The notes below the pieces were generated by a model, which was not told the origin of the DNA, made no database searches, and was given only the letters and a program-made list of their open reading frames with translations. From contig NZ_JABAIM010000003.1 in NCBI RefSeq assembly GCF_012641365.1, positions 372,001 to 436,000 of the forward strand: DNA of 64,000 bases. The letters are read 5' to 3'. The position numbers and the translations under genes were made by a program. The DNA comes from Leeia aquatica (GTDB lineage: Bacteria > Pseudomonadota > Gammaproteobacteria > Burkholderiales > Leeiaceae). Shown here piece after piece: positions 30,424 through 41,205 of this stretch. The first letter of the stretch is position 1, and every line of letters begins with the position of its first letter.

Positions 30424-31669
30424 CGCCGCTGCGCTGCGCGGCCAAAATGGCACTGACCGCCTGCAAGCGCGCATCATGTACCGCTTGCGGAATGGCCTGC
30501 GGTTTGGCGCACGCCTTGGCCACTGCCCCGGCATCCACCGCCCTCGCCGCCTGCTGCAGCTCCAGCCACTGCGCCTGCTGCGGATAGGCACGTTGCTGCA
30601 GCCCGGTTCGCCCTTGCGCATCAAAGCGGCACGCCTGCACCAGCTCGGCAAAGCGATCGGGACGACGGACAGCGTCCGCCCGCTCCAGCAACTTGAGTAC
30701 CGTGCTCGGCCGCAGCTCGGCCAGACGGTGAATCTGCAAATGCAACAGGCACACCAGCTCGGCCAGCTCACGCAAGGCGGCGGGCAGCTTCAGACGCTCG
30801 CACACCGCGCTGACCACAGGCACGCCAGCCTGCTCATGCCCATGATGACGGGGCCAATCCGCCGGATCCGTCAGTCCCTTGCCCAGATCATGCAGCAACA
30901 CCGCCCAGCGCACCGCCAGCGACGCGCCTTCCTCTGCCGCGAGGTCCAATGCCAGCAGTACGTGCTCGCCACTGTCCACTTCCGGATGATGCAGTGGCGG
31001 TTGCGGCACCCCGAACAGCCGATCCAGCTCGGGCAGGATCACCGCCAGCGCCCCACTTTCCCGCAGGCTGCGGATCATCAGCGAAGGCCGGGCTTCCATC
31101 AGTCCCTTGGCAAATTCCTGCCACACCCGCTCAGCAACCAGATGGTCCAGCTCACCGCTCTGCACCAGCTGCTGTAGCAAGACAGCGGTTTCCGGTGCTG
31201 TCTGAAAACCAAAGCGGGCGGCAAAGCGGGCCAGCCGCAACACCCGCACCGGGTCTTCCACAAACGCCGGGCTCACGTGCCGCAGCAGCCCGGCGCGCAA
31301 ATCCGCCTCACCGCCGTAGGGGTCAAGCAGCAGGCCATCTGCGCCTTCCGCCATGGCATTGATGGTGAGATCCCGCCGGGCCAGGTCTTGCTCCAGCGTA
31401 ACTTCCGGATCAGCGTGTACCACAAAGCCGGTATAGCCACTGCCCGACTTGCGTTCGGTACGCGCCAGCGCGTACTCCTCGTGGCTGACCGGGTGCAGGA
31501 ACACCGGAAAATCCCGCCCCACCGGCTGAAAGCCCCGGCTCAGCAACTCTTCCGCTCGTGCGCCAACCACCACGTAGTCATGGTCCTTGACCGGCAGCCC
31601 CAGCAGACGGTCGCGCACCGCACCCCCCACCCGGTAGACCTGCAAGCCTTGCAACAAGGGATCCTGCAT
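30413..31669 (-). CDS. cca: Multifunctional CCA tRNA nucleotidyltransferase (with HD domain)
   Basis: Adds or repairs the 3' CCA of tRNA. The 418-residue protein has the class II nucleotidyltransferase core ([47 protein letters not shown]) and an E. coli-type HD phosphohydrolase domain ([28 protein letters not shown]). The start [16 protein letters not shown] is selected because upstream codons run into ubiK. It lies 4 bp after ubiK, forming an operon. Confidence 0.96.
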   Translation of the reverse strand: MQDPLLQGLQVYRVGGAVRDRLLGLPVKDHDYVVVGARAEELLSRGFQPVGRDFPVFLHPVSHEEYALARTERKSGSGYTGFVVHADPEVTLEQDLARRDLTINAMAEGADGLLLDPYGGEADLRAGLLRHVSPAFVEDPVRVLRLARFAARFGFQTAPETAVLLQQLVQSGELDHLVAERVWQEFAKGLMEARPSLMIRSLRESGALAVILPELDRLFGVPQPPLHHPEVDSGEHVLLALDLAAEEGASLAVRWAVLLHDLGKGLTDPADWPRHHGHEQAGVPVVSAVCERLKLPAALRELAELVCLLHLQIHRLAELRPSTVLKLLERADAVRRPDRFAELVQACRFDAQGRTGLQQRAYPQQAQWLELQQAARAVDAGAVAKACAKPQAIPQAVHDARLQAVSAILAAQRSGATG

Positions 31670-31673
31670 CCGC

Positions 31674-31931
31674 TCAGGCCTCATCCGCCTCATGCGGCTG
31701 TGGCGGCGTTTCCAGTGCCTGCAGCCGCGCCTCCAGCGCGGCGAGCTGCTCACGGGTTCGCGCCAACACCTGGGTCTGTACATCAAACTCTTCGCGGGTC
31801 ACCAGATCCAGCTTGCCGAATGCGCTACCCAGCATGGCCTTGACGTTCTTCTCCAGATCTTTGGCCGGGCTGTTGGCCAGCAATTCAGAGAATTTCTGTG
31901 ACAGCTCATCCTTCAGTTTGTCTCGCAACAT
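31674..31931 (-). CDS. ubiK: Ubiquinone biosynthesis accessory factor UbiK (BMFP family)
   Basis: An 85-residue protein of the YqiC/BMFP family: an N-terminal amphipathic stretch ([17 protein letters not shown]) and a C-terminal trimeric coiled coil ([26 protein letters not shown]). UbiK helps the UbiJ lipid-carrier scaffold in aerobic ubiquinone synthesis. AGGA lies 8 nt before the ATG. A further 28 upstream codons are open but show no family similarity. It starts at the edge of the glnK regulatory region, with which it diverges. Confidence 0.9.
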   Translation of the reverse strand: MLRDKLKDELSQKFSELLANSPAKDLEKNVKAMLGSAFGKLDLVTREEFDVQTQVLARTREQLAALEARLQALETPPQPHEADEA

Positions 31932-32014
31932 GGTTTGTGTCCTTTGTTCAAACAGCTTGTCTGCATTGTATGCCATTCCGTCGGCGCATCGGCAGTGCAG
32001 CACATCAAAGTCCA

Positions 32015-32031
32015 TGCACCAATGCGGTGCA
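32015..32031 (+). promoter_or_regulatory. NtrC-binding site upstream of glnK
   Basis: TGCACCAATGCGGTGCA matches the NtrC enhancer palindrome TGCACCA-N3-TGGTGCA with one base off. It lies about 100 bp upstream of the sigma-54 promoter, the usual enhancer distance. A second, half-conserved site with an intact TGGTGCA half is at 32047-32063. Confidence 0.85.
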
Positions 32032-32114
32032 GTCTGATGCGCATCCCGTCACACCCTGGTGCATGAGCAACCCTCAATCACGGCGCTACCGCGTCTGGCG
32101 GTGCACTGCAGGGC

Positions 32115-32130
32115 TGGCACGCCTTTTGCC
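32115..32130 (+). promoter_or_regulatory. Sigma-54 promoter of glnK-amtB
   Basis: TGGCACGCCTTTTGCC matches the -24/-12 consensus TGGCACG-N4-TTGC without mismatch in the defining GG and GC. The transcript would start near 32140, giving an 85-nt leader before glnK. Confidence 0.92.
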
Positions 32131-32135
32131 AGTAG

Positions 32136-32564
<429 letters not shown>

Positions 32565-32582
32565 ACCGCTGGAGCCCTGAAC

Positions 32583-33884
32583 ATGAAGATGTCCCGTTTT
32601 CTGCTGGCGCTGGCCAGCCCTGCCTTGGCGATGCCGGCATTGGCCGGCGCACCGGTTACCCTGGATCGCGGCGATACCGCCTGGATGCTGGTTGCCACCG
32701 CACTGGTATTGTTCATGACCCTGCCCGGCCTGGCGCTGTTCTACAGCGGCATGGTTCGCCGCAAGAACGTGTTGGCCACCATGATGCAAAGCTTCGCCAT
32801 CACGGCCGCGGTCAGCGTACTGTGGGTGGTGGTGGGCTATAGCCTGGCGTTTGACCCGAACAACAGCTTCATTGGTGGTCTGGACCGGGTAATGCTGCGC
32901 GGCATCGACCATGGCACCCTGTGGACCGATGGCGCCGGAACCGCTTACACCATCCCGGAACTGCTGTTCATGATGTTCCAGATGACCTTTGCAATCATTA
33001 CCCCGGCACTGATCACCGGTGCCTTTGCCGAGCGGATGAAGTTTTCTGCCATGCTGCTGTTCTCGGTACTGTGGTCACTGGTGGTCTATGCCCCGGTTGC
33101 GCACTGGGTGTGGCAAGCCGGGGGCTGGCTGTTCGCCAAAGGTGCGCTTGATTTTGCTGGTGGCACCGTGGTGCACATCAACGCCGGTGTCGCCGGTCTG
33201 GTGTGTGCCCTGATGCTCGGCAAGCGGGTGGGCTTTGGCCGCGAAGCCATGCCACCGCACAATCTGGTGCTGACCCTGATCGGTACCGGCATGCTGTGGG
33301 TCGGCTGGTTCGGCTTCAACGCCGGTAGCTGGCTGGCCGCCGATGGTCGTGCCGTGATGGCCATGGTCGCCACCCAGGTGGCCGCTGCTGCTGCCGCCCT
33401 GAGCTGGCTGTTTGCAGAGTGGCTGGGCAAGGGCAAGCCATCGGTGCTGGGCCTCGCCTCCGGTGCCGTTGCCGGTCTGGTCGCCATTACCCCGGCCTCC
33501 GGTTATGTGGGGGTAGGCGGTGCTCTGGTGCTGGGTCTGGTCGCTGGTATTGTCTGCTACTGGAGCGCCACCTGGCTCAAGCACAAGCTGGGCTACGACG
33601 ACTCGCTGGACGCCTTTGGCGTGCATGGTGTCGGCGGTATTCTCGGCGCCCTGCTGACTGGTGTCCTGGCTGACGCCAGCATCACCAAGGGCACCCCGGT
33701 CCTGTTGCCCCCGATGGAGCAGCTGTGGGTGCAAGCACAGGCCACGCTGGCGACGGCGTGCTACACCCTGGTGGTGACCTGGCTCTTGCTGAAGGTACTG
33801 GACATGACCATCGGGCTGCGTGTCAGCACCGACGAAGAGCGCGAAGGGCTGGACATCGTGCTGCATGGTGAGCACGTCGAATAA
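32583..33884 (+). CDS. amtB: Ammonium transporter AmtB
   Basis: The 433-residue channel begins with a cleavable signal sequence (to about residue 22) and has about 11 membrane helices. Pore residues are visible: the twin histidines in VVHINAGVAG and FGVHGVGGILG, the outer-gate region FQMTFAIITPALITGAFAER, and WFGFNAGS. GlnK plugs the cytoplasmic side. The gene shares the sigma-54/NtrC promoter with glnK and ends at a strong terminator. Confidence 0.96.
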   Translation: MKMSRFLLALASPALAMPALAGAPVTLDRGDTAWMLVATALVLFMTLPGLALFYSGMVRRKNVLATMMQSFAITAAVSVLWVVVGYSLAFDPNNSFIGGLDRVMLRGIDHGTLWTDGAGTAYTIPELLFMMFQMTFAIITPALITGAFAERMKFSAMLLFSVLWSLVVYAPVAHWVWQAGGWLFAKGALDFAGGTVVHINAGVAGLVCALMLGKRVGFGREAMPPHNLVLTLIGTGMLWVGWFGFNAGSWLAADGRAVMAMVATQVAAAAAALSWLFAEWLGKGKPSVLGLASGAVAGLVAITPASGYVGVGGALVLGLVAGIVCYWSATWLKHKLGYDDSLDAFGVHGVGGILGALLTGVLADASITKGTPVLLPPMEQLWVQAQATLATACYTLVVTWLLLKVLDMTIGLRVSTDEEREGLDIVLHGEHVE

Positions 33885-33925
33885 TCACTCCTGTCCTGCC
33901 ATAAACAGGGCATGTCTCTTGATGG

Positions 33926-33952
33926 CCGCCGGCTTGCCCGGCGGTTTTTTTT
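33926..33952 (+). terminator. Intrinsic terminator after amtB
   Basis: A 7-bp GC stem CCGCCGG / CCGGCGG (loop CTTGC) is followed by eight T. Confidence 0.93.
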
Positions 33953-34006
33953 CGACCCTGTCCCCCTGATAAACCCTTAATTGTGCTGGTACTAAAATGG
34001 TCTGAC

Positions 34007-34036
34007 TTGCCGCCATCCGGCCCGATACGCGATAAT
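34007..34036 (+). promoter_or_regulatory. Candidate sigma-70 promoter of tkt
   Basis: TTGCCG (34007-34012), 18-bp spacer, GATAAT (34031-34036), about 60 bp before the tkt start. Confidence 0.55.
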
Positions 34037-34097
34037 TAGCAGATTTTATTTTGCCCCCACCCCCTGCGTGACCCTTCTCGCACAATAGGAACTTGCA

Positions 34098-36083
34098 ATG
34101 GTTTCCCGTACCGACCTCGCCAACGCCATTCGCGCCCTTGCCATGGACGCCGTGCAACAAGCCAATTCTGGCCACCCCGGCATGCCGATGGGCATGGCCG
34201 ACATCGCCGTGGCCTTGTGGCATGGCGAGCTGAAGCACAATCCTGCCAACCCGAAGTGGCCCAACCGTGACCGCTTTGTGCTGTCCAACGGCCATGGCTC
34301 GATGCTGCTGTACAGCTTGCTGCACCTGACCGGTTACGACCTGTCGATCGACGACCTCAAGCAGTTCCGCCAATTGCACAGCCGCACACCGGGCCACCCG
34401 GAGTATGGCTACGCACCGGGCGTGGAAACCACCACCGGCCCGCTGGGGCAGGGTATTGCCAATGCGGTGGGCATGGCACTGGCTGAAAAGATGCTGGCCG
34501 CCGAATTCAATCGCGACGGCTTTGACCTGATCAACCATCACACCTATGTGTTCCTCGGCGATGGCTGCCTGATGGAAGGCATTTCGCACGAAGCCTGCTC
34601 GCTGGCCGGTACGCTGGGGCTGGACAAGCTGGTGGTGTTCTACGACGACAACGGTATTTCCATCGACGGTCACGTCGAAGGCTGGTTCACCGACAACACG
34701 CCGCAACGCTTTGCTGCCTATGGCTGGCATGTGATCCCCAAAGTGGATGGTCATGACGCCGACGCGGTGAGCCGCGCGATTGCCGAAGCCAAAACCGCAG
34801 GCAAACCCACCCTGATCTGCTGCCAGACCGTGATCGGCAAGGGTTCGCCCAACAAGCAAGGCACCCACGACAGCCACGGCGCACCGCTGGGTGCAGATGA
34901 GATTGCCGCCACCCGCGCCGCCATTGGCTGGCCGCATGCTGCGTTCGACATTCCGGCCCCGATTGCTGAAGCCTGGAATGCCCGCGCCAAGGGTGAGGCC
35001 CTGGAAGCCGAGTGGAACCAGCGCTTCGCCGCTTACCAGCAAGCCCACCCGCAGCTGGCTGCCGAACTGAGCCGCCGTCTGTCCGGTGAACTGCCGGCCG
35101 ACTTCGCCCAGTACGCTGCCGAGCAACTGCAAGCGGTAGACAGCAAGGCGGAAACCATTGCCACCCGCAAGGCCAGCCAGAACGCCATTCAGGCGCTGGC
35201 ACCGAAACTGCCGGAACTGATCGGCGGCTCGGCCGACCTGGCCGGGTCCAACCTGACCCTGTGGAAAGGGGCCAGCGGCGTCAGCAAGGAAGCCGGTGGC
35301 AACTACATTTACTACGGCGTACGCGAGTTCGGCATGGCCGCCATCATGAACGGCATGACCCTGTACGGCGGCTTCCGCCCGTTCGGCGGCACCTTCCTGA
35401 TGTTCTCGGAATACGCCCGCAATGCCCTGCGCATGGCGGCGCTGATGAAGATCAACCCGATCTTCGTGTTCACCCATGATTCGATCGGCCTCGGTGAAGA
35501 TGGTCCGACCCACCAGCCGGTGGAACAGACCGCGACCCTGCGCATGATCCCGAACATGGACGTGTGGCGTCCGGCCGATACCGCGGAAGCGCTGGTGGCC
35601 TGGCAAGTGGCGGTGGAGCACCGCAACACCCCAAGCTGCCTGATCTTCAGCCGCCAGAATCTGGCCTACCAGCCGAAGGATGCCCAGCAGCTGGCGGATA
35701 TCCGCAAGGGCGGCTACGTGCTGAAAGCCGAAGCGGGTGAACTGAAAGCGGTACTGATCGCCACCGGTTCCGAAGTTGATCTGGCGGTGAAAGCGCAAGC
35801 TGCGCTGGCCGAGCAAGGCATCCACGTTCGCGTGGTGTCGATGCCGTCGCCCTTCCTGTTTGACCGTCAGGACAGCGCTTACCAGCAGTCGGTGTTGCCG
35901 CGCCACACCCCACGTGTGGCCATCGAGGCGGGTGTATCGGACTACTGGCGCAAGTATGTCGGCCTGCATGGTGCCGTTGTCGGCATCGACACCTTTGGTG
36001 AATCCGCCCCGGCCCCGGCCCTGTTCAAGCAATTTGGCTTTACCGTGGATAACGTGGTCGCCCAGGTCAAGGCGGTCCTGTAA
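34098..36083 (+). CDS. tkt: Transketolase
   Basis: The thiamine-diphosphate enzyme moves two-carbon units in the pentose phosphate pathway. At 661 residues it has [20 protein letters not shown], the ThDP/Mg motif [40 protein letters not shown] and the pyrimidine-domain [10 protein letters not shown] and [24 protein letters not shown] sits 7 nt before the ATG. It leads the tkt-gap-pgk-fba block, an arrangement well known in Neisseriales and Burkholderiales carbon metabolism and related to the cbb clusters of autotrophs. The 175 bp to gap hold only a C-rich stretch. Confidence 0.97.
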   Translation: MVSRTDLANAIRALAMDAVQQANSGHPGMPMGMADIAVALWHGELKHNPANPKWPNRDRFVLSNGHGSMLLYSLLHLTGYDLSIDDLKQFRQLHSRTPGHPEYGYAPGVETTTGPLGQGIANAVGMALAEKMLAAEFNRDGFDLINHHTYVFLGDGCLMEGISHEACSLAGTLGLDKLVVFYDDNGISIDGHVEGWFTDNTPQRFAAYGWHVIPKVDGHDADAVSRAIAEAKTAGKPTLICCQTVIGKGSPNKQGTHDSHGAPLGADEIAATRAAIGWPHAAFDIPAPIAEAWNARAKGEALEAEWNQRFAAYQQAHPQLAAELSRRLSGELPADFAQYAAEQLQAVDSKAETIATRKASQNAIQALAPKLPELIGGSADLAGSNLTLWKGASGVSKEAGGNYIYYGVREFGMAAIMNGMTLYGGFRPFGGTFLMFSEYARNALRMAALMKINPIFVFTHDSIGLGEDGPTHQPVEQTATLRMIPNMDVWRPADTAEALVAWQVAVEHRNTPSCLIFSRQNLAYQPKDAQQLADIRKGGYVLKAEAGELKAVLIATGSEVDLAVKAQAALAEQGIHVRVVSMPSPFLFDRQDSAYQQSVLPRHTPRVAIEAGVSDYWRKYVGLHGAVVGIDTFGESAPAPALFKQFGFTVDNVVAQVKAVL

Positions 36084-36258
36084 TCCCGCGCAGCATCCCG
36101 ATGACGCCCTGCTCCCGCCCCTCCCCCAGCTGCCTGCGGCAGCGGGGCCTCATCACCCCGTCTTCCCCCATCCTCCCCCAATCGGATGGTCAGGCACCCC
36201 CATGCCGGGCGGACGGTCTTGTCAAACCCACTCGTGAAACCGTAAGGAGTCTCCCCCC

Positions 36259-37272
36259 ATGATCCGCATCGCCATCAACGGCTACGGTCGGATTGGCCGC
36301 AATGTGCTGCGTGCCTTGTACGAAACCCAGCGCCGCAGCGAATTCAAGCTGGTGGCCATCAACGCTTCGGGCGATCTGGAAACCAACGCCCACCTGACCA
36401 AGTACGATACCGTGCACGGCCGCTTCCCGTTTGAGGTGAAGGCCGATGCCGACGGCAAGTGGCTACGGGTCAACGGTGAGGACATCCGTTTCTTCTCGAC
36501 CCGTAACCCGGCAGAACTGCCGTGGGGGGAGCTGGGGGTGGACGTAGTACTGGAATGTACCGGTGCCTTTACCAGCAAGGCCAAGGCCAAGGTGCACCTG
36601 GAAGCGGGCGCCCGCAAGGTGCTGATCTCGGCACCGGGCGACAAGGACGTGGATGCCACCATCGTGGTCGGCGTCAACGAGCACATTCTGCGCCCGGAGC
36701 ATGTGGTGGTGTCGAACGCCTCCTGCACCACCAACTGCCTGGCACCGATCGTCAAGGTGCTGCACGAGGCCATCGGCATTGAAAAAGGGGTGATGACCAC
36801 CATCCACGCCTACACCAATGATCAGGTGCTGACCGACGTGCGCCACAAGGACCTGCGCCGTGCCCGCTCGGCCACGCAAAGCATGATCCCGACCAAGACC
36901 GGCGCTGCAGCCGCAGTGGGCCTGGTACTGCCGGAACTCAATGGCCGACTGGATGGTTTCTCCATCCGGGTACCGACCATCAATGTGTCGATGGTGGATC
37001 TGGCGGTGGTGCTCAAGCGCAATACCGACAAGAACGAAGTCAATCAGCTGATGGCGGATGCTGCCAGCGGCAGGATGAAGGGCATCATTGACTACAACGA
37101 CGAACCGCTGGTGTCGGTGGATTTCAACCACACCCCGGCGTCGAGCATTTTTGACTCCACCCTCACCAAGGTGCTGGATGGCAACCTGCTCAATGTGTCG
37201 GCCTGGTACGACAATGAGTGGGGCTACTCCTGCCGCATGCTGGATGCTGCCAAGGCCTTGATGGCCGTTTGA
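36259..37272 (+). CDS. gap: Type I glyceraldehyde-3-phosphate dehydrogenase
   Basis: The 337-residue enzyme has the nucleotide fold [10 protein letters not shown], catalytic Cys156 in [20 protein letters not shown] and WYDNEWGYS. After the second beta strand the sequence reads VAINASGD: the Asp that normally marks strict NAD use is replaced (Ala36), as in NADP- or dual-cofactor forms. The cofactor is therefore open. AAGGAG precedes the ATG. A hairpin separates it from pgk. Confidence 0.96.
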   Translation: MIRIAINGYGRIGRNVLRALYETQRRSEFKLVAINASGDLETNAHLTKYDTVHGRFPFEVKADADGKWLRVNGEDIRFFSTRNPAELPWGELGVDVVLECTGAFTSKAKAKVHLEAGARKVLISAPGDKDVDATIVVGVNEHILRPEHVVVSNASCTTNCLAPIVKVLHEAIGIEKGVMTTIHAYTNDQVLTDVRHKDLRRARSATQSMIPTKTGAAAAVGLVLPELNGRLDGFSIRVPTINVSMVDLAVVLKRNTDKNEVNQLMADAASGRMKGIIDYNDEPLVSVDFNHTPASSIFDSTLTKVLDGNLLNVSAWYDNEWGYSCRMLDAAKALMAV

Positions 37273-37292
37273 GCGTTTCCGCTGCAGCAGGG

Positions 37293-37314
37293 CGATGACG
37301 GGGGTGCGTCATCG
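37293..37314 (+). repeat. Hairpin between gap and pgk
   Basis: A perfect 8-bp stem CGATGACG / CGTCATCG with a GGGGTG loop, 20 bp after the gap stop. There is no T-run, so it may be an RNA-processing or stability element between two co-transcribed genes, not a terminator. Confidence 0.55.
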
Positions 37315-37381
37315 GACAGAGATGGAGCAACCGGGATCGCCCGGCTGTGATGCGGATTCCAACTGAAACAGGAGTGGTGGC

Positions 37382-38557
37382 ATGCAATTCAAGAAACTGA
37401 GTGATCAAGCGCTGGCCGGCAAGCGGGTGCTGATTCGCGTCGACATGAACGTGCCGGTCAAGGACGGTGTGATTGGCGACGATACCCGTATCCGCGCCTC
37501 CTTGCCGTCGATTGAGCTGGCGCTGGCACAGGGTGCATCGGTGTTGCTGATGACCCATCTGGGCCGCCCGACCGAAGGTGAGCTCAAGCCGGAAGACAGC
37601 TTGGCCCCGGTGGTCGCCCGCCTGGCTGAGCTGCTGGGCAAGCCGGTGCGGCTGGTGGCCGACTGGCAGCAACACGGCGTGTCGCTGGCAGCCGGTGAAG
37701 TCGCCATGCTGGAGAACGTGCGCTGCAATGTCGGTGAAAAGAAGAACAGCGATGCACTGGGGCAGGCCTATGCCGCGCTGTGTGATGTGTTCGTGAACGA
37801 TGCCTTTGGTACCGCCCACCGTGCCGAGGCTTCCACCCACGCCGTTGCCAAGTTTGCCCCGGTCGCCTGCGCCGGGGTGCTGCTGGCGGCGGAACTGGAC
37901 GCTCTGGGCAAGGCGCTGGCACAACCGGCTCGCCCGCTGGTCGCCATCGTGGCGGGCTCCAAGGTCTCCACCAAGCTGACCATCCTGGAGGCACTGGCCG
38001 ACAAGGTAGACCAGTTGATCGTCGGCGGTGGTATCGCCAACACCTTCCTGCTGGCTGAAGGCCACCAGATCGGCAAGTCGCTGGCCGAGCCGGACCTGCT
38101 GGATGCAGCCCGAGCCGTCATTCAGAAGCTGCGCGCCCGCGGTGGCAAGGTGCCTCTGCCGCAAGATGTGGTGGTGGCCAGCGAATTCAGCGCCACGGCC
38201 ACGGCCACGGTGAAGCCGCTGGCGGCCGTCGGGGCCGACGAGATGATCCTCGATATTGGCCCGAACGCCGCCAATGAGCTGGCCGAGCTGATTGCCCATG
38301 CCGGTACGGTGGTGTGGAATGGCCCGGTCGGCGTGTTTGAATTTGATCAGTTTGGCAAGGGCACCGAAACGCTGGCACGCGCCATTGCCGATAGCGCGGC
38401 CTTCTCGATTGCCGGTGGCGGCGACACGCTGGCGGCGGTGGCCAAGTATGGCATTACCGAGCAGGTATCCTATATTTCCACCGGTGGCGGCGCCTTCCTC
38501 GAGTTCCTCGAAGGCAAGGTGCTGCCGGCGGTGGACATCCTGCAACAGCGCGCCTGA
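37382..38557 (+). CDS. pgk: Phosphoglycerate kinase
   Basis: The 391-residue kinase makes ATP from 1,3-bisphosphoglycerate, or runs backwards in gluconeogenesis. Conserved segments: [71 protein letters not shown] and [14 protein letters not shown] lies 8 nt upstream of the ATG. It probably shares a transcript with gap, while fba has its own promoter. Confidence 0.97.
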   Translation: MQFKKLSDQALAGKRVLIRVDMNVPVKDGVIGDDTRIRASLPSIELALAQGASVLLMTHLGRPTEGELKPEDSLAPVVARLAELLGKPVRLVADWQQHGVSLAAGEVAMLENVRCNVGEKKNSDALGQAYAALCDVFVNDAFGTAHRAEASTHAVAKFAPVACAGVLLAAELDALGKALAQPARPLVAIVAGSKVSTKLTILEALADKVDQLIVGGGIANTFLLAEGHQIGKSLAEPDLLDAARAVIQKLRARGGKVPLPQDVVVASEFSATATATVKPLAAVGADEMILDIGPNAANELAELIAHAGTVVWNGPVGVFEFDQFGKGTETLARAIADSAAFSIAGGGDTLAAVAKYGITEQVSYISTGGGAFLEFLEGKVLPAVDILQQRA

Positions 38558-38574
38558 TCAACGGCCTATCGGAT

Positions 38575-38600
38575 GTGGTCTGCCTGATATGGCAGACCAC
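38575..38600. repeat. Perfect inverted repeat between pgk and fba
   Basis: GTGGTCTGCC-TGATAT-GGCAGACCAC: a 10-bp perfect stem with a 6-nt loop, 17 bp after pgk and 26 bp upstream of the fba -35. No T-run follows. It may be an operator for a glycolysis regulator or an RNA hairpin ending pgk mRNA. Confidence 0.6.
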
Positions 38601-38625
38601 TTGCAGTGGTCCCATAGCGGTCTGC

Positions 38626-38653
38626 TTGGCGGCAGGCGGGCCAGTGGTACAAT
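38626..38653 (+). promoter_or_regulatory. Sigma-70 promoter of fba
   Basis: TTGGCG (38626-38631), 16-bp spacer, TACAAT (38648-38653); the fba ATG is 94 bp further on. Confidence 0.65.
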
Positions 38654-38747
38654 ACGCCACAGCAAGCAGCATACCACTCGACTGAAATCGTGCGGTTGCC
38701 CCTCCCCCGCCGCAAGGCACGGGGCACCGCCAACCCCGGAGATTCGC

Positions 38748-39812
38748 ATGCCTCTCGTATCCATGCGCCAGTTGCTCGACCACGCTGCCGAGCACAGCTA
38801 TGGTCTGCCCGCTTTCAACGTCAACAATCTGGAACAGATGCGCGCCATCATGGAAGCGGCCGATAAGACCGACAGCCCGGTGATCGTGCAGGCTTCCGCC
38901 GGTGCCCGCAAATACGCGGGTGCACCGTTTCTGCGCCACCTGATTCTGGCGGCGGTAGAAGAGTTTCCGCATATCCCGGTGGTAATGCATCAGGACCACG
39001 GCACCAGTCCGGCCATTTGCCAGCGCTCGATCCAGCTGGGCTTCAGTTCGGTGATGATGGACGGCTCGCTGGCTGAAGATGGCAAAACCCCGACTGACTA
39101 CGACTATAACGTGCGGGTGACCCGTACCACCGTTGAAATGGCTCACGCCTGCGGCGTGTCGGTGGAAGGTGAAATCGGTTGCCTGGGCTCGCTGGAAACC
39201 GGCATGGCCGGTGAGGAAGATGGCGTGGGTGCCGAAGGCACGCTGGACCATTCACAGCTGCTGACCGACCCGGAAGAGGCCGCCCGTTTTGTGCGCGACA
39301 CCCAGGTGGATGCGCTGGCGATCGCCATTGGCACCAGCCACGGCGCCTACAAGTTCAGCCGCCCGCCGACCGGCGACATCCTGGCAATTGACCGCATCAA
39401 GGCCATCCACGCCCGCATCCCCAACACCCATCTGGTGATGCACGGCAGTTCCAGCGTGCCGCAGGACTGGCTGGCGGTGATCAACGAGTTTGGTGGCCAG
39501 ATTCCGGAAACCTACGGCGTGCCGGTCGAAGAGATCGTGGAAGGCATCAAGCACGGCGTACGCAAGGTCAATATCGACACTGACCTGCGCCTGGCGTCCA
39601 CCGGCGCTATCCGCCGCTTCCTCGCCAAGAACCCGGCCGAATTCGACCCGCGCAAGTACCTGAAGGAAACCGTCACCGCCATGCGTGACATCTGCGTGGC
39701 CCGCTACGAAGCGTTTGGTGCCGCCGGGCAGGCCAGCAAGATCAAAGCCCTGTCGCTTGATGCCATGGCCAGCCGCTACGCCAAGGGCGAGCTGGCAGCG
39801 GTCGTTCGCTGA
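38748..39812 (+). CDS. fba: Fructose-bisphosphate aldolase, class II (CbbA type)
   Basis: A 354-residue zinc aldolase. Motifs: [30 protein letters not shown] (Zn ligand His), [42 protein letters not shown] and [11 protein letters not shown]. The start [14 protein letters not shown] is set by homology; the open frame continues back into pgk. It completes tkt-gap-pgk-fba; together with fbp this allows flow towards hexoses. Confidence 0.97.
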   Translation: MPLVSMRQLLDHAAEHSYGLPAFNVNNLEQMRAIMEAADKTDSPVIVQASAGARKYAGAPFLRHLILAAVEEFPHIPVVMHQDHGTSPAICQRSIQLGFSSVMMDGSLAEDGKTPTDYDYNVRVTRTTVEMAHACGVSVEGEIGCLGSLETGMAGEEDGVGAEGTLDHSQLLTDPEEAARFVRDTQVDALAIAIGTSHGAYKFSRPPTGDILAIDRIKAIHARIPNTHLVMHGSSSVPQDWLAVINEFGGQIPETYGVPVEEIVEGIKHGVRKVNIDTDLRLASTGAIRRFLAKNPAEFDPRKYLKETVTAMRDICVARYEAFGAAGQASKIKALSLDAMASRYAKGELAAVVR

Positions 39813-39824
39813 CCCTTTCCACTC

Positions 39825-39857
39825 ACCCGCCGGGCGGCGCATCCGCCCGGCGGGTTT
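39825..39857 (+). terminator. Terminator after fba
   Basis: A 13-bp perfect stem ACCCGCCGGGCGG / CCGCCCGGCGGGT, loop CGCAT, followed by only two or three T. The stem is very stable. Confidence 0.75.
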
Positions 39858-39883
39858 CGCTCGTCCTTGTCCCCCGCTATAAT
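39855..39883 (+). promoter_or_regulatory. Candidate promoter of the M24 peptidase gene
   Basis: A perfect -10 TATAAT (39878-39883) with a poor -35 TTTCGC (39855-39860) at 17 bp, about 100 bp before the start codon at 39984. Confidence 0.45.
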
Positions 39884-39983
39884 ACGGCTGCATTTTTTAG
39901 TCGGACCAATCAAATGGGATGTTGGTCAGGCCGGGAAACTGTTTTTTAGCGACACCTGACAACATAACAAGGATTGAGGACAA

Positions 39984-41204
39984 ATGAGTATCGGCATCGG
40001 CGGCAGTACGCCCGAAGCAGCACTGGCCCGACTGTCAGACATGACAGCGGGTGCACGCCCTATTGAGCAGGCCGAGTATCAGGCCCGCATCGCCAAGGCC
40101 CAGGCTTATATGCAGGCGAACGGTATCGACGCCGTCTATCTGCATGCCGGGACCGACCTGTATTATTTTACCGGTACCCGCTGGAACCCCAGCGAGCGCA
40201 TGGTCGGCGCCTTGCTGCCCGCACAAGGGCCCGTGCGTTACATCTCGCCCTGGTTTGAGATTGGCACCCTGCGCGACTACATGGCGGTGGAGGGTGAAGT
40301 GCTGGCCTGGCATGAGCACGAGAGCCCGTATGCGCTATTTGTACGCATGCTGGATACACTGCCTGCTCAGGGTCGTCGCCCGGTGATCGGTTTGAGCGAA
40401 AGCACACCGTTCTTTGTGGTCAATGGCATACAGAAGCTGACCTCCGCCCATGATTTTGTGGACGCCAAGCCGGTGACGGCACATTGCCGTACCTGCAAAT
40501 CCCCCGCCGAAATTGCACTGATGCAACGCGCCAAGGACATGACACTGGAAGTGCACAAGGCCGTCGCCAGCATCCTGCATGAAGGCATCACCACGACCGA
40601 GGTAGAAGCCTTCATTGAAGCGGCGCATCGCAAGGTCGGCGCCAACGGCTCCTACTTCTGCATCGTGCTGTTTGGCGAGGCCAGCGCGTTCCCGCACGGC
40701 GTGAAGTACCCGCAGACGCTGAAGCAAGGCGATATGGTGCTGATCGACACCGGCTGCAAATTGCACAGCTACATCTCGGACATCACCCGCAGCTACGTGT
40801 TCGGCGAGGCCAGCCCACGCCAGCGTGAGATCTGGAATGCCGAAAAAGCCGCACAGGCTGCAGCCTTCAAGGCGGCGCAGCTGGGTGTGCCGTGCAAGGA
40901 GGTGGATGCCGCTGCACGCCGCTGTCTGGCCGCCCACGGCCTGAGCGCCGGTTACGACCTGCCAGGTCTGCCGCACCGTACCGGCCACGGTATCGGGCTG
41001 GACATCCACGAGTGGCCGTACCTGGTCGGCAGCGATGATACCCCGCTGCAGGTTGGCATGTGCTTCAGTAACGAGCCAATGATCTGTGTGCCCGGCGAAT
41101 TCGGCATCCGTCTGGAAGACCACTTCTACATGAGCGAAGACGGCCCGCGCTGGTTCACCCAGCCATCGCACAGTATCGACGATCCGTTCGGCCTGGCCGC
41201 CTGA
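39984..41204 (+). CDS. M24-family metallopeptidase (Xaa-Pro aminopeptidase-like)
   Basis: A 406-residue pita-bread-fold peptidase with a creatinase-like N-domain (about 1-165) and an intact dinuclear metal site: D255, D266, H335 (HRTGHGIGLDIHE), E364 (SNEPMI) and E378 (IRLEDHF). It should release N-terminal residues before proline. The N-terminus is shorter than in E. coli PepP, so it fits the broader Xaa-Pro dipeptidase/aminopeptidase group. Preceded by TTGAGGACAA. It ends 1 bp from the convergent citrate-synthase-like gene. Confidence 0.9.
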   Translation: MSIGIGGSTPEAALARLSDMTAGARPIEQAEYQARIAKAQAYMQANGIDAVYLHAGTDLYYFTGTRWNPSERMVGALLPAQGPVRYISPWFEIGTLRDYMAVEGEVLAWHEHESPYALFVRMLDTLPAQGRRPVIGLSESTPFFVVNGIQKLTSAHDFVDAKPVTAHCRTCKSPAEIALMQRAKDMTLEVHKAVASILHEGITTTEVEAFIEAAHRKVGANGSYFCIVLFGEASAFPHGVKYPQTLKQGDMVLIDTGCKLHSYISDITRSYVFGEASPRQREIWNAEKAAQAAAFKAAQLGVPCKEVDAAARRCLAAHGLSAGYDLPGLPHRTGHGIGLDIHEWPYLVGSDDTPLQVGMCFSNEPMICVPGEFGIRLEDHFYMSEDGPRWFTQPSHSIDDPFGLAA

Positions 41205-41205
41205 G

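Noticed and set aside
33885-36032. 715-codon open frame antisense to tkt
   Set aside because: It mirrors the transketolase reading frame in high-GC DNA, has low-complexity His/Gln/Gly composition and no domain. Other long antisense frames (4119-5756, 6764-8422, 8542-9969) were rejected for the same reason.
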